Positions 1 to 10,494 of a stretch of 64,000 nt of DNA are shown piece by piece. The notes under the pieces were generated by a model. It searched no databases. It saw only the letters and a list, made by a program, of their open reading frames with translations, and was not told the origin of the DNA. The translations under genes were made by a program, and so were the position numbers. The stretch spans positions 340,804,505 to 340,868,504 of the forward strand of contig NC_085137.1 in the NCBI RefSeq assembly GCF_035046485.1, read 5' to 3'. This DNA comes from Aedes albopictus. Taxonomy: Eukaryota; Arthropoda; Insecta; Diptera; Culicidae. Each line of letters starts with the position of its first letter. Position 1 is the stretch's first letter.

Positions 1-208
1 GAAATACCTGGAATTATCAAAAAAAAAATCCTGAAGAAATTTTAAACCACCAAGAAAATGCAACATTGTCTTTCAGGAATTTTCCCAGAGTTTTCTTCCC
101 TGGTTGCTGTAGGGATTCTTAATAGTATAACTGCGGAGGAAGGTATATTCTCTTTATACAGGCAACTCCTCATGTGTTCCTCTTGGCATTTTTTCAGTAT
201 TTTCTTAA
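1..208. other. non-coding flank, nothing recognised
   Basis: AT-rich sequence with A-runs and no ORF, splice pattern or repeat boundary that I can support. It is presumably intron or upstream flank of the ZP-domain gene whose exon starts at 1679. Confidence 0.4.
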
Positions 209-366
209 AACGCAGTCCACAAACTACGTAGACTCAATTTTGGCCATTTTAGAACTACCCTTATAGACTTTGTCCACACAAAATTTTCGAAATTAGGATG
301 AAGCTTAGATTTTGACCAGACCGCCTTCCGCCCCCTAAGAGTCTACATAGTTCATGGACGGGCTCT
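209..366. mobile_element. degenerate short TIR element (MITE relic)
   Basis: The left end reads GTCCACAAACTACGTAGACTC. The reverse complement of the right end reads GTCCATGAACTATGTAGACTC, so about 20 bp pair as imperfect terminal inverted repeats around a 160-bp body. A related half-element is at 33316-33440. No clear target duplication survives, so the superfamily is unassigned. Confidence 0.5.
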
Positions 367-439
367 AAAGTATTCTGCCTGGAGAATACTTATCTAAAGT
401 TTAAGTTTCTTTCTAAAAAGTCTCACTGGGATTCTCCAG

Positions 440-560
440 ACATTACTAAAAAAAATCTCAGTGTTAAGGCTGATACAAATTTTATTTGACTTTTTGTCCC
501 CCCCCCCCTTCAAAAATTTTTGGCTAGATTTTGCATTTGCAAATTTGCAAATCGGAATAG
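440..560 (+). repeat. dispersed repeat, copy 1 of 3 (CTTTTTGTCCCCC family)
   Basis: A tract with GACTTTTTGTCCCCCCC, a run of C, then GGCTAGATTTTGCATTT. It recurs at 7340-7680 and 35250-35470, where it is longer. The family is of interest mainly because copy 3 supplies the empty site for the TTAA insertion in copy 2. Confidence 0.55.
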
Positions 561-1678
561 TGTTACCAGTTCTACAGTCAAAATAGTACACGCGGAACTA
601 AAAATGGTCAAACAGTGACTAAAATTTACCTTGAAGCGATTTGAGCTTTGGATATTTACTAGAAAAAGTACTGAACCGATTTCGATCAAATTTGTACCAC
701 TTAATTGATACTATGTTAAGAATATCGAGTGAAATTTTCAAACGTTTTGATAAGGTAACAAAAAAGTTATAGCCTAAGCAATTTTTTGAAATGGGAGCCC
801 AAATTTTCTAAAATCTCATTTTATGATATCGACAATATCTGTGCCAATATTCAACCGATTTTAATGAAAATTCCAGAGTTGGATTTCATGAACAAAACTT
901 TTATGAAAATACCCTTTTTCAATAAAATATACAGTTTGGAAAAGATGCAATACAGTCCACAGCTTTGTAAGAATCTAATGATTCCAAAAGCAGTTACCCC
1001 CGCCCTTTGAAATCTTGGCGGCCATATATTTCAAAACATTTAGAACAGAAAAAAGCAGCTAGATTGATTCTACATAGTACAAACAATGTTGATCTTTTCC
1101 GGCATGGCACGTGAAAAAAGTCTAAAAGTCCAAACCGCAACAACCGGCTTGAATGCGGAAAGACGAACCGGAATGAGGTCTGCTCAAACTTACCAACCAC
1201 CGCAACCAACCAGCACCGACAGCCGGCATCAAGTAATAATAGTAAGTAACACTACTATGAACACATTGGCTGATGGCAAACGATTGGATGGTGTACCACG
1301 GCCAAGATTTATGTGATCACGAGCTAGCTGTTTTTTTTTCTTCACCAGTCATCCAACGATCCATGCCATGCTAACCACCAGCCCAGCCAATAAGCTTGAT
1401 GCTGCTCCGCCAAGGGAGGTGGAGGCTGCAAGAATTAAAGCAATTTTCAACAATGTTCTTGCGCGACTCGTCGTCGTCGTTTAATCTCACCCCTTTTCCT
1501 CGTCTTGCCTCTAACTGTCTAGTCTTCTAGGATGTTCAGTTTACCTGCGAGGGAGTTCAGCGTTCGCGGCATAGCTCTGAACCCGCTGCCGTCTAATCCA
1601 GCGGTAAAACGAAAGGGCGTAACCGACAACTGATATGTGATTCTTTTCTTCTCCTTTCCATCTCTTCCCCACCGACAG
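560..1678. other. non-coding, probable intron upstream of ZP exon
   Basis: No repeat boundary or convincing ORF. From about 1050 to 1650 the base composition is less AT-rich than in the flanking transposon-rich DNA, as expected of low-copy DNA near an exon. The short ORFs here have no recognisable domain. The segment ends in a polypyrimidine tract (TTCTTTTCTTCTCCTTTCC) and a CAG acceptor at 1676-1678. Confidence 0.5.
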
Positions 1679-1911
1679 GATCTGCCACGATATTCACCAA
1701 AGAACCCACAGTGCGGATACAGTGTCTGTCGGGCTCGATGCTGATCACGATCAAGGATGCACCCGCTAACCTGAACGGTCAGTTCAGTGGGATGGTGTAT
1801 CCGAAGGGGTTGGCGAAAAACTCAACCTGCCTCACCGAGTACCGGGACCAGGAGGCACCGCTGCGCTACAAATTGCCGCTCAAGAGCTGTAACACGATGC
1901 CCATCGAAACG
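1679..1911 (+). CDS. internal exon of a ZP (zona pellucida) domain protein
   Basis: A 233-nt exon bounded by a pyrimidine-rich acceptor ending CAG (1678) and a consensus GTGAGT donor (1912-1917). Reading from TCT at 1681, with two leading nucleotides completing a split codon, gives 77 codons without a stop. The encoded peptide carries the start of a ZP domain: a VRIQCLSGSM segment, then ITIKDAP, FSGMVYPKG, an NSTC sequon with cysteine, a charged TEYRD stretch and KSCNTMP. The three cysteines and the CxxxxM pattern match the ZP-N half of insect apical matrix proteins. ZP proteins are secreted or membrane-anchored and polymerise in the apical extracellular matrix of epithelia such as cuticle. 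The exon ends in phase 0. No other exon of the gene was found, so flanking introns are very long or the gene leaves the window. Which insect ZP paralogue it is cannot be settled from 77 residues. Splice sites are seen; family assignment is from domain knowledge. Confidence 0.8.
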
Positions 1912-2430
1912 GTGAGTAATCTTTTGAGGAATTCCTATTGTTATTGGTGATGGTGTTCAGAAATAATGAGACCGCTTATGGTGTACGAGATTGTGTTATG
2001 CGATTGAGATCTCAAAGTTAATATTATTCATCATCAGTGATTAGTTGAAGTGATTTTTCCATTATTTTCCTCCGATACTTTAGGTTCCACCTAGAAATTT
2101 ATACAGGCTTTTTGTAAAGTTTTCACCAGCATCTTAAAAAAAATGAATAACATCAAGATATGTTTTATGCAAAGGTCCAATTGAAAAAAATACGCATTTA
2201 TAGATGATTTATTGAAATATCCAGTTCAGAATATTCCATATTTCAATACAATTAAAAGAATCCATTTATATATCTCTAAAAATATTGAAAGTACATAAAT
2301 CCAATTGTTATTTTGAGTTGCATCAATAAAAAACACTCCGGAATTTTACAAGAAAAACAAATTTAAAAGTTTAGCATAAATAGAAAAACGCATAAATTAA
2401 AACAGGGCATAAAAAAGGGCACTCCTGAGG
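1912..2430. other. AT-rich intron start, nothing recognised
   Basis: It follows the GTGAGT donor of the ZP exon. AT-rich, with many A-runs. No ORF, RNA gene or bounded repeat could be supported. Confidence 0.4.
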
Positions 2431-3410
2431 GTTTGAAATGGGGCCAAGGTTGTTTCCCGGAGTCTCAGGGAAGCCTGAAAAGAGATGGTTCCAGGAGGCT
2501 TCATGGTAAGTTGGTTTCAGATAGTTTTGAGTTACGTTTTAGTGGCATTAGGGCTAGTCGCTAGTGCTGTCAGAGGCATTTCAAAGATTTACAGCGAGGT
2601 TTCACGATGTACCAAGGACTTTCAGGGGGGTGGTGTACAAGGTTACAAGGAAATTGTAGGAATTTCGGGAGATTTTCACTGGCGATTCAAGATGTTTCGA
2701 ATGGTTTTTGCGGAGTTTCAAGGAAGTTCAAGAGCGTTTTAAGGATTATCAGGGAGTGGGATGGTTAAAGCGCATGCCTTTCACACCGAGGACCTGGGAT
2801 CGAATGCATCTCCCGAAAATCCCACAATATGTGAGTTCTTCCTTCGGAAGGAAAGTGGAGCGTGGGCCCTGGGATGAACAAACCTAGGGCTAAAAATCTC
2901 GTTAATACAGACAAAAAAAAAGTCTTCGGTGGCGTCTGATAGGGTCTTAGGAGCGTTTTGGAGCGTTTCATGGGGTTTGACACCTCTGAAATGATCCTAA
3001 AGCCTCCTGAGACCTTCTGAAACTCCCTTGAAATCCCCTTAGATTTCATATATATCTCTGAGACCCCCAGAAACACCCCTGATACCCCCTAAATCCCACT
3101 ACAACCGCTTAAAATGTCTCAGAAACCCCTAGAGTTTAGCATATAGAAAATTCTCTAAAAGCTTCCTGGAAATTCCAGAAACATCAATGAAAACACCTGG
3201 AACACCCTGATACCTCCGAAAACGCTCGTGAACCCCCAGTAATTCTTTACATACCTTTAAACACTCTGAAACTACCAGTAGGGCCCCAAACTTCATGAAA
3301 CGTCCCTGAAACCCTCCATAAGATCTTTTCCGTCCTTTCAAACCTTCGAACCGTTTCAAACCTACTTGAAACTGAAAATCTTCGAAAATGTAGTTTTTAC
3401 TGTTTTCTAA
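2430..3410. repeat. foldback satellite with GTTTCA/TGAAAC units in opposed arms
   Basis: From 2430 to about 2980 the top strand repeats imperfect units with GTTTCA, TTTCAGGG and GAGCGTTTT. From about 2985 to 3400 the complementary form prevails (CTCTGAAAT, TTCTGAAACTCCC, CCTGAAACCC). The array therefore switches strand near 2985 and could fold into a long hairpin. A tRNA-derived SINE sits in the left arm. A second array of the same satellite, also switching strand, is at 57130-57900. Confidence 0.65.
2759..2936 (+). mobile_element. tRNA-derived SINE (GATGGTTAAAGC family), copy 1
   Basis: It begins at a truncated box A (ATGGTTAAAGCGCATGCC) followed by box B-like ACCTGGGATCGAATGC. The conserved body CTTCCTTCGGAAGGAAAG, GAGCGTGGGCCCTGGGATGAA, CCTAGGGCTA and CTCGTTAATACAGAC ends in A9. 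The better preserved copy at 38264-38446 starts about 30 bp further upstream. Other copies lie at 4200-4256, 12775-12905 and 59645-59835. Confidence 0.75.
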
Positions 3411-3419
3411 CATGAGCTT

Positions 3420-4112
3420 TTACTAATAAAATTAGTCAAAGATTTTTTTCCATAGTACTGAAGATTATTACTGAATTTGAAGATTCCTCTGGATGATTAT
3501 TCGAAAAACAAATTAAATCAAGAAGAAATCTGGAAAACCGTGCTAGAGGAACAAGGGAAGGGCTTCTAGATCTAGCAGATCTTTCCGACAATTCCGATAA
3601 GATGCTGCAAATTTCATGTGGACGCGGATGAGTCTGAAAGTTGAAATTCATCATAAAATTCTTATATGTACAACTATTTTTCCAGAAATTCCGTCCGTTT
3701 CTTCCTGGAACTTTTTTCGAAATGGCCTTCTTGATTCTCATAAATTTTCTTTTGTATTTTTTCTTCACTCCATTTTTCTTGTTTTTTTTCCGGGTTCCAA
3801 CCGGAATTTTTCCAAAATTAGAACAATTCTTTCCGGGAAACTTGAGGATAATATTTTTTGTTGTTTTTCACGGGGATCCTTCAGAATTTCTTTTCACATT
3901 TTTTTCCAAAACATAGCCGGATACATCCACAATCGCTGGTGGATTTGTTCAAGAGTTTTACCTACAAAAATTTTCATTGGAATTCTTTTAGGGATTGTCT
4001 CGAGATTTCCTCGGAATTATTCCCAGAGCTCTTCGCGGAACCCCTATAAGAAATTGTCCCTAGATTATGGATACTTCTTTTGGGATTTCTTTAATAAATG
4101 CTCCCGGAGTTC
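3420..4112. repeat. decayed GGAATTCC-type satellite and flank
   Basis: Irregular 12-15 bp units with TTCCAGAAATTC, TTTCCGGG and GGAATTTT are visible but badly eroded. The longest ORF over it is low complexity and runs into the TTA tract, so it is not considered coding. It probably belongs to the same satellite class as the arrays at 16.9-22.4 kb and 27.6-29.7 kb. Confidence 0.45.

Positions 4113-4199
<87 letters not shown>
4113..4199. repeat. (TTA)n microsatellite
   Basis: About 29 uninterrupted TTA triplets. It abuts the 3' tail end of a reverse-oriented SINE fragment at 4200, so it may have grown from the SINE's terminal simple-sequence tail. Confidence 0.97.
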
Positions 4200-4256
4200 G
4201 CTTTATTTACAAAGCTTTCAGCCCTAGGCTGGTTCACCTCGGACCCCGGAGTTCTT
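4200..4256 (-). mobile_element. SINE tail fragment (GATGGTTAAAGC family), copy 2
   Basis: TTTATTTACAAAGC, then CAGCCCTAGGCTGGTTCACCTCGG, is the reverse complement of the 3' body of the SINE complete at 38264-38446. The promoter half is absent. Eroded GGAATTCC satellite follows to about 4440. Confidence 0.6.
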
Positions 4257-4439
4257 GCAGGGACTTTTCAAAGCATTTTTCTCGGAATGTCCCCTGGGAT
4301 AAGTGACGAAATTTTTTGTAAGAAATACCTGGAGAAATACCATAACGATTCCAGGTGAAATCATGCAAGAAACTCCGCAAAGACCTTTCAGAGAAATCTC
4401 GAGAGGAACTTCGAAAGAAATACTGAGGAAAACTGGGGC

Positions 4440-5589
4440 ATGCTAAGAAAGTTCTAGCTAGGAAATATTAAGGAAATTTGTTGCGACGCCGCAATCTTTT
4501 TTGAACCAGTCTAAATTATGAACCCGTCTAGCCACAACATAGCTGCAGCATGACAGTTCTCGTGTTGTAGTAGTGGTAGGTGAAATGAGAGTCGATGACT
4601 GAGGTAGAAGGTAAAAAAATAATAGTTTCGCCATAGCATGAAATTTGAGTCGATAGTTTGATAATTTGTTGAATTTATTGTTGCTTCGTAGTGGTTGGAG
4701 GTGCGTTAAAACCTTAAACAGCAGTGTGGTGAAATTAGGCGGTAGCATCCGTAAGTAAACATTTGTAGCTAAAAAGTATGAAATCGATTGGAAAAATAGT
4801 GTAAATACCTACCTGTATATTTTCCCAAGTGTACAAATAACGGTACCTGGTGACACCTGAAACAAGGAGAAATAACCAGAACTTACCGTGCAGCGGTTAC
4901 TATTGTAAGTAGACTCTTGAAAAGAGAAATTATGTAAGACAAGTTCACAATTCGAAACCGTTTGTGATTCCACTTTAGCATCCGCGCAAAACCCAAACCC
5001 CCCTCTGCTATAATCTCGCAAATATCCCTATAAAATTTATTGTAAACCTTTCCCGAAACACTTTTAAGAGAAATTACTGGCATAACCTCTGTAAGCGTGT
5101 TGGGAAAACCTTTGGGAGAACTGCAGAAAGCCAGAAAATCAGGGAAAAGAAAAAAAAAACTGTCATAAATTTAAGGAAAAATTCACGGGAAGAATTCTAT
5201 GAGAAACTGCGAAAGAGTTTACAGAAAGTATTCGTGGTACTTAGCAATGCGGAAGGACTTCAAGAAATAAGCATGCCTAGGATGTAGATAGAATTTCGAG
5301 ACAAATCTTTGAAGGAAGTAGTCATCGGTATAAGTAGTCGGTAGTCCAGTCTCAAAATCGTGTTTAAAATAAAACGGTCATACAGTCAGTGGAATTATTG
5401 ATTGGACTCTTGGATGTCTTGGTGTGATTGGACTCTTGGATGGAGCCTGACGTACTCAGGGAATTTCGTTTTGTCCTAAGACACTCTTGTTCACAAATTC
5501 GCCCCTCCCTATGTCAGATTTTTCTGAGAACTGCTTTTCTTCACCCCCAACACCTAGGGTGGCTATAGCTTCAGGTATCAGAAGGTCAG
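4440..5589. other. non-coding, weak repeat content
   Basis: No coding region is supported. Around 5100-5300 are eroded GAAGAATTC-type satellite words. At 5400-5450 ATTGGACTCTTGGATG occurs twice. From 5550 the sequence belongs to a dispersed repeat also present, reverse-complemented, at 15475-15605. Confidence 0.4.
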
Positions 5590-5597
5590 CTCCAGAG

Positions 5598-6735
5598 CAA
5601 GGTTGTTAAACGATAAATTATCGTCGATAATTTATCGCCAACTACGACCTCGATGACAGTTTTTCGATAATCCGTCGTTAACGATAAAGAGTGCGTTACA
5701 TTATCGTTATCGTTATTGCATCTTCGATAATTTATCGAAAATTATCGAGTTAACTGTTGGATGTCATGTAAAAAAAACGTTTGCGTAGATTTTTTTAATT
5801 CAGTCAATAAATGTTCCCATCCGTCTATATGATTAAAAAACGAACCTTGCCAAGCCCGTGAACAAGGGGGGGAGGGGTAAACCACCTCTCCCCTTGCCGA
5901 TGTTACATACACTAGGCGCCCCTTCGCCTTTTGCAGAAATTAGGAAAAACCCCTCCCTTGGCGCCGTTTTTGTGCACGGGCCTGAACCTTGCCTGTGCTA
6001 CTGCTACATTGTCGGTCAAAATTTTTCAAATCATAAGCTAAAGGAAATTATGCGTATTGCAATATGCTACGTATTAACATGTAACCACTCGAAAGAAAAA
6101 TCTCTTGTCCCAGGATTACGATGGGTTGCAGCCGATGGAATCCTTGAAAATATTTCCCATCCTTGGAGGGATTCCAGATGAAACCTCTAGAGTAATTCCC
6201 AATTGAATTTCCAAAGGAATTTCCCGGAATTTGATAGCTAGAGGATTATCCAAAGATGTCCCTGGCGGAACTTCCGATGGCAGTTAGCATGCCAGGAGTA
6301 AACGATGGTATCCGTTGCGAATTTCACAATGGAATCTAGTGAAATACTCGCAACAATCCTAGGTGGGTTTCCCAAAGGAATCACTGGAGAAATTCCCGCA
6401 GCACTCTATGTGGAATTTTTGATGGAATGATGACAAATTCCCGATGAATTTCCTGGCAGGATCCCCGATGGAATAGAACGAAATTTCTGATGGAATCGTT
6501 AGTTCGATGAAAATTTCATTCAATGTCCGATGAAGTCCCTTTCCAATGTTTATGTCAAACATATTCCACCAAGATTGCTATGATCGAAACTTACATAGTT
6601 AACTTCAGTTAACTAGCGTTGAATTATCGAACGTCGATAAATCTTGCGATAATTTATCATCATCGCAGTGTGCGATAACGTTAAACACAGTTATCGTTAT
6701 CGGCGATAACGATAATTTATCGATTAACAACCTTG
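5598..6735. mobile_element. hAT-type non-autonomous element, 1138 bp
   Basis: Terminal inverted repeats start CAAGGTTGTTAAACGATAAA on the left and CAAGGTTGTTAATCGATAAA (reverse complement) on the right, with one mismatch in 26 bp. The element is flanked by a perfect 8-bp duplication CTCCAGAG at 5590-5597 and 6736-6743, the TSD length of hAT elements. Two unoccupied paralogues of the target, with one CTCTGGAG each, are at 15494-15501 and 15574-15581 in reverse orientation. Sub-terminal regions are rich in ATAATTTATCG and its complement. The interior carries a smaller hAT-type element (5851-5984) and eroded GGAATTTCC satellite at 6180-6540. There is no transposase ORF. Confidence 0.88.
5851..5984. 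mobile_element. nested hAT-type MITE, 134 bp
   Basis: Inside the 5598-6735 element. Ends are CAAGCCCGTGAAC and, reverse-complemented, CAGGCCCGTGCAC. The flanking 8-bp duplication AACCTTGC is perfect (5843-5850 and 5985-5992). The body has G-runs near one end and C-runs near the other and can fold. The ORF crossing it runs through both element boundaries and is not a gene. Confidence 0.82.
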
Positions 6736-6743
6736 CTCCAGAG

Positions 6744-7339
6744 GCACGTTCTCCTTTATTTGGGAAATTTGAGCCATCATCATCGAGCGCCATACGATGG
6801 CTATAGCTTACTGTCATCATTATATTTTCTTATGTACAATACTGGTACCGAATAGCTCTTCTTCATTTATGCAGAACATGAAAAACTTGAAGCAAATGTT
6901 CAAGTTATGAGAAGTTGTAAAAAAAATGCACGACAATTTACCTAAAATTATCTCAAACAAATTTTACTTTTAAAGAAAATAAAGTTTTATCAGTATCAAA
7001 GTAATCCATTACCCCTTTTTTAATCCTGAGGAACGTGAAAAGCTAATCTTTAAAATAAAATAGACAGCGTAGAGCTACTATTTTGTTTTTAACTGGATTA
7101 GCAAGATTGATTACTTTTTGCTAGTGCATATCGAGACTCGCGCCTTTACTTCACGTTACTTGTTCTGTGGCTTAGTTGCCTAAGGCGCCGGCCTGTCAGA
7201 ACCATTTTTTTATAAATTTATCTGTTCAAATTAACAGTCGTAACAGTTAAACATACCAACCTGTTGGTATATCAGCTTAGTCATAAATAAAGCTAACATG
7301 TGACCAAGAAACTTTCATAGCTCAATATTTTTTTTTTCT
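6744..7339. repeat. dispersed repeat flank and AT-rich non-coding DNA
   Basis: The first 130 bp (to GAATAGCTCTTCTTCATTTATGCAG near 6875) recur in diverged form at 57910-57990 and, for the part next to the insertion, at 15475-15605. The rest is AT-rich with no recognisable feature. Confidence 0.45.
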
Positions 7340-7680
7340 TAAAAAAATAGTTTCTGAATTAAGCTGATATAAATTTGATTTTAACTTTTTGTAACCCCCC
7401 CACCCCCCCACTTTCCTTGGAAATTGTTTGTGGCTGGATTTTGCATTTTGAGGGGGCAGATAAAAAATATGTATCAATTTATCGGGTCTTGCCAAAAATG
7501 CTTTAACGAATCCGATGAGTTCTTAACCCTCGAGCAGTCGCGTCTTCGACTACCTGCAGCGACGCCCCGCTCACTCTGTGTACCACATTCGAGCATTTTT
7601 CATGGTGCGTGTACTCAGTACACGACGCGATTACTCCCGGGTTAATATTTTTCAGATTAAATGCTTTACCCAGTCAGCCA
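7340..7680 (+). repeat. dispersed repeat, copy 2 of 3, split by a TTAA insertion
   Basis: Shares GCTGGATTTTGCATTTTGAG, ATCGGGTCTTKCCAAAA, AATCCGATGAGTT and CAGATTAAATGCTTT with copy 3 at 35250-35470. The match breaks exactly at a TTAA, where the 115-bp element at 7527-7641 is inserted. Confidence 0.75.
7527..7641. mobile_element. piggyBac-type MITE, 115 bp
   Basis: Begins CCCTCGAGCAGTCGCGTC; the reverse complement of its right end is CCCGGGAGTAATCGCGTC. Flanked by TTAA at 7523-7526 and 7642-7645. CCC ends and a TTAA duplication are the piggyBac signature. The same repeat at 35424-35427 has a single TTAA and no insert, which fixes the boundaries. Confidence 0.85.
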
Positions 7681-7795
7681 AAAGTGATGGGACATTTGTT
7701 TGGATTTTGGTTTGAACCTTGATCCGGAAGACAGACGTTTTTGACGTCGCTACAACCAAGAGAGAAAGTGAACAAAAAAGCCTCTGGTTTTGCAC

Positions 7796-7931
7796 CCCAA
7801 GTAACATTTTGATGAGCAGTTAGTCTTCTAGAAGTTTAAAAAGCCGTCATAAAACTTTATACTTTTTATTTTGGTTTTATGATGGTTCTAATAACCTCTT
7901 CTAGTCTCTTTAACTAAAAATGTTACTTCGG
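7796..7931. mobile_element. CCCAAGTAACATTTT MITE, about 136 bp
   Basis: Left end CCCAAGTAACATTTT; right end, reverse-complemented, CCGAAGTAACATTTTTAG. The arms continue to pair into the body (AAAACTTTATACTTTTTATTTTGGTTTTAT). The same terminal words bound the longer insertion at 54948-56510. The target duplication is unclear. Confidence 0.6.
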
Positions 7932-7933
7932 AT

Positions 7934-9182
7934 ATCAAAATAACCCAACTGTGCTGAAATATTCAAGCTATCCCAGAATAAATTTAAACTAAATTTAAAA
8001 TAAGAACTCAGGCGAAAGCCTGGAGCATCGACTCGTGGTAAGGATGATCAACCAATAAATGTGCAAACAAAAAACAAATGCAAAGTTTTCATAATTATTG
8101 GGACATGCTAAAGGTACTCATCCAAGTTCAAAATTAATATATTGAAATACCCCAATGGTAAAACCAAGTTCAGCAGTGGGTGTGATGTCAGTTTCAGAAT
8201 TCACAATGAGACGATGACCTCAGCCCGAGCGTTCTATACAGATGTTCGCGTGATGTGATGTTTATTTCGTAATGCGAACTTTGTTCTTCAACCAAGAGTC
8301 AAGAACGAACATACGTTCCGTCGTTGCTAGCTGTTGTTGCTGCTGTTGTCGGTACACCAAGAAGCTGAGGAAACCGGTTCGACGGGGTTCAGCTCCATAT
8401 TTTGAATGTCATAGCCGTTGGCCATACACTTCCTTTTTTGTGCAAGCTTAGTGGGTGCTCGACGAACAACCATTATTCAGTGTTGTTGATGATTCTGCCG
8501 AGAGAACAAGTCTTTATTGCTGAACCCGGACTTGAGCCCGGGCAAAAAAGCGTCTCGGTCGAGTCGTGGGTTCCGAACAATGTGGTTTGTCAATTGATTG
8601 CCTAAGTTACGGCATACTGAGTGACTGCTGCTGTGCCAAGCGACGACGTGACTCTTCCACGCCGTGACATCTGAAACCGGTTAGAAAAGGCGTATGTTAA
8701 TGGTCAACATTGAAAAAAACGGACCCTTTTTCGAGGTCGAATTTAAACACTCCACAATGGAGTCTTTATCACCTCATAGTTAGCACACAAGACGACAAAA
8801 GTCACCAAACCGGTGTCATCAAAACGAAGCTGATATGCAAATGTGCAGCGCGCATCGATCCAAGGTCACTTGATTATTTATGCTTTTGATGCATCCACAA
8901 ACATTCGATATGGATGTTGTATAGAAGCTTTGGTTTTATTTTTATTTTCAAAGTAGCGCTTTTTACGCTAAACTATTTATTTGTTCTACATCACCATAAA
9001 CTTAACACATAAGTCACCATTCCGGTACGGATTTTTTAAACCTGGATTTCGTATGCTCTTCTAGATTCAAATCACATAAAAAGATAAACCTCTGAGTTTG
9101 AGTCAAAAATATTGAGAGTTAGAGGTGGAGCAAATGCCTCAAAGCAGAATTTTTGAGTAGCAAAATGAGGCTTTCACTTTAA
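7934..9182. other. non-coding, low-copy appearance
   Basis: No bounded repeat recognised. The stretch 8220-8690 is less AT-rich and non-repetitive (including a TGTTGTTGCTGCTGTTG run near 8330). It may be low-copy intronic or regulatory DNA, but no motif is assignable. Confidence 0.35.
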
Positions 9183-9385
9183 GGACAAGGTATTTGGAGT
9201 ACAAAGCTCCAATTTTCTCGAGCACAAATCTAGAGAACCGTCAAACGTAACTGGCTGAAAATGTTATGTGGCGCTTGCTTCCGCACAGTAAACATTGAGT
9301 TACATTTTCAGCCAGATCCGTTTGACGGTTCTCTAGATTTGTACTAGATTTGTAATTTGAGCTATGTACTCCAAATACCTTGTCC
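9183..9385. mobile_element. TTAA palindromic MITE (GGACAAGGTATTTGG family), copy 1
   Basis: Near-complete palindrome about 203 bp long, beginning GGACAAGGTATTTGGAGTAC and ending with its complement. Left flank TTAA (9179-9182), right flank TTTA, so one duplicate is mutated. Paralogues at 11331-11531 and 29848-30047. Confidence 0.8.
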
Positions 9386-10494
9386 TTTAGTGCCATAACT
9401 ATCTAAATTTTTAACTGGTTTTCAATCTGTTTGCATATTTTTTTTTTATAAATGTTAAAAAAAACTAGTATCTTGTCCCAAATTACGCTAGTTTTTTTTC
9501 TTTTTTCTCAATATTCAAACTTAAGGGCCCGATAATTGTTCAAATGTTTGACCAATTTCAAATATTTTAGCGTGTTTTTGAAAATATTTGTGCAGCCTTA
9601 AACACACTTTCCAAATTTCTGCAATAGCACACTAGAAGATTTTGGATTAGTCTAACAGTTAAAAAAAAATGTGCTTTAGATATTTAATTTTGAGTTGAAA
9701 GAAAAAAATATAATTTTAAAAAATCTTGAAAAACTCATTTTTTGCGTGATTTAAAAAAATAATGCTCAATAAGTCTATTTCAAAATCGATTTGAAAGAGA
9801 TTTATGGAAAACGATTAAAAATTATGAAAGTTGTGGCAGTGAAAACAACTTTTTATTACTCAAAACATCACCTTTGACGCATTTGCACCAACACTAGATC
9901 TCAAAATTTTTTGCTCTTACTCGGGGGTTTCTCTTTCCACACATTTGATTTGAATCCAAGAAAGCATACGAATCTCAGATTTCAACAACTTTTGAAAAAT
10001 AAATCGCATTTTATGTGGCATCAATTTATTACGTAACGTAAAAATCATTGTAATAAACCGTGAGAAAGCTGCAATGGCAACCATCCACGCGATGAATGGC
10101 AATTACATTCAAGCCCTGGAGATTTGTTAATTTTGTTTCTTTCTGTTGCCTTAACTATTAACGCTATGCCAGTGCAGCCATTGTAAATCATCCTGTCAGC
10201 TCTCCTTATCGACTCACCGTTTTGCAGCCCATGTGATGTTATCCTCTATGCGATGTATTATATCGCAAAACTCTTATTTGAGGAAAACATGCATTTTTCT
10301 TTTAATATTATGAATATTTAGTAAACGAATTTTTTTGAGTGAACAGTTTGTTAAGAAAAGCTATGTGTTTCGTTAGAAGATCATATTACTTTAATTATTA
10401 AAATTTCAAAATTCTTCTAAAATCAAAATTTTACGATTCATTTTTCAAAATAAAAAATTTGCGATGACCTAAAAATTTTGCATAGATTTTTTTT
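9386..10494. other. AT-rich non-coding DNA, nothing recognised
   Basis: Long A/T runs with no ORF above background. No terminal repeats or tandem structure could be delimited. Confidence 0.35.

Noticed and set aside
3616..4200. 194-codon ORF ending in polytyrosine
   Set aside because: The last 28 residues come from the (TTA)n/(TAT)n microsatellite and the rest is eroded AT-rich satellite.
5858..6181. 107-codon ORF
   Set aside because: Crosses the right end and target duplication of a 134-bp MITE, so it cannot be an evolved gene.
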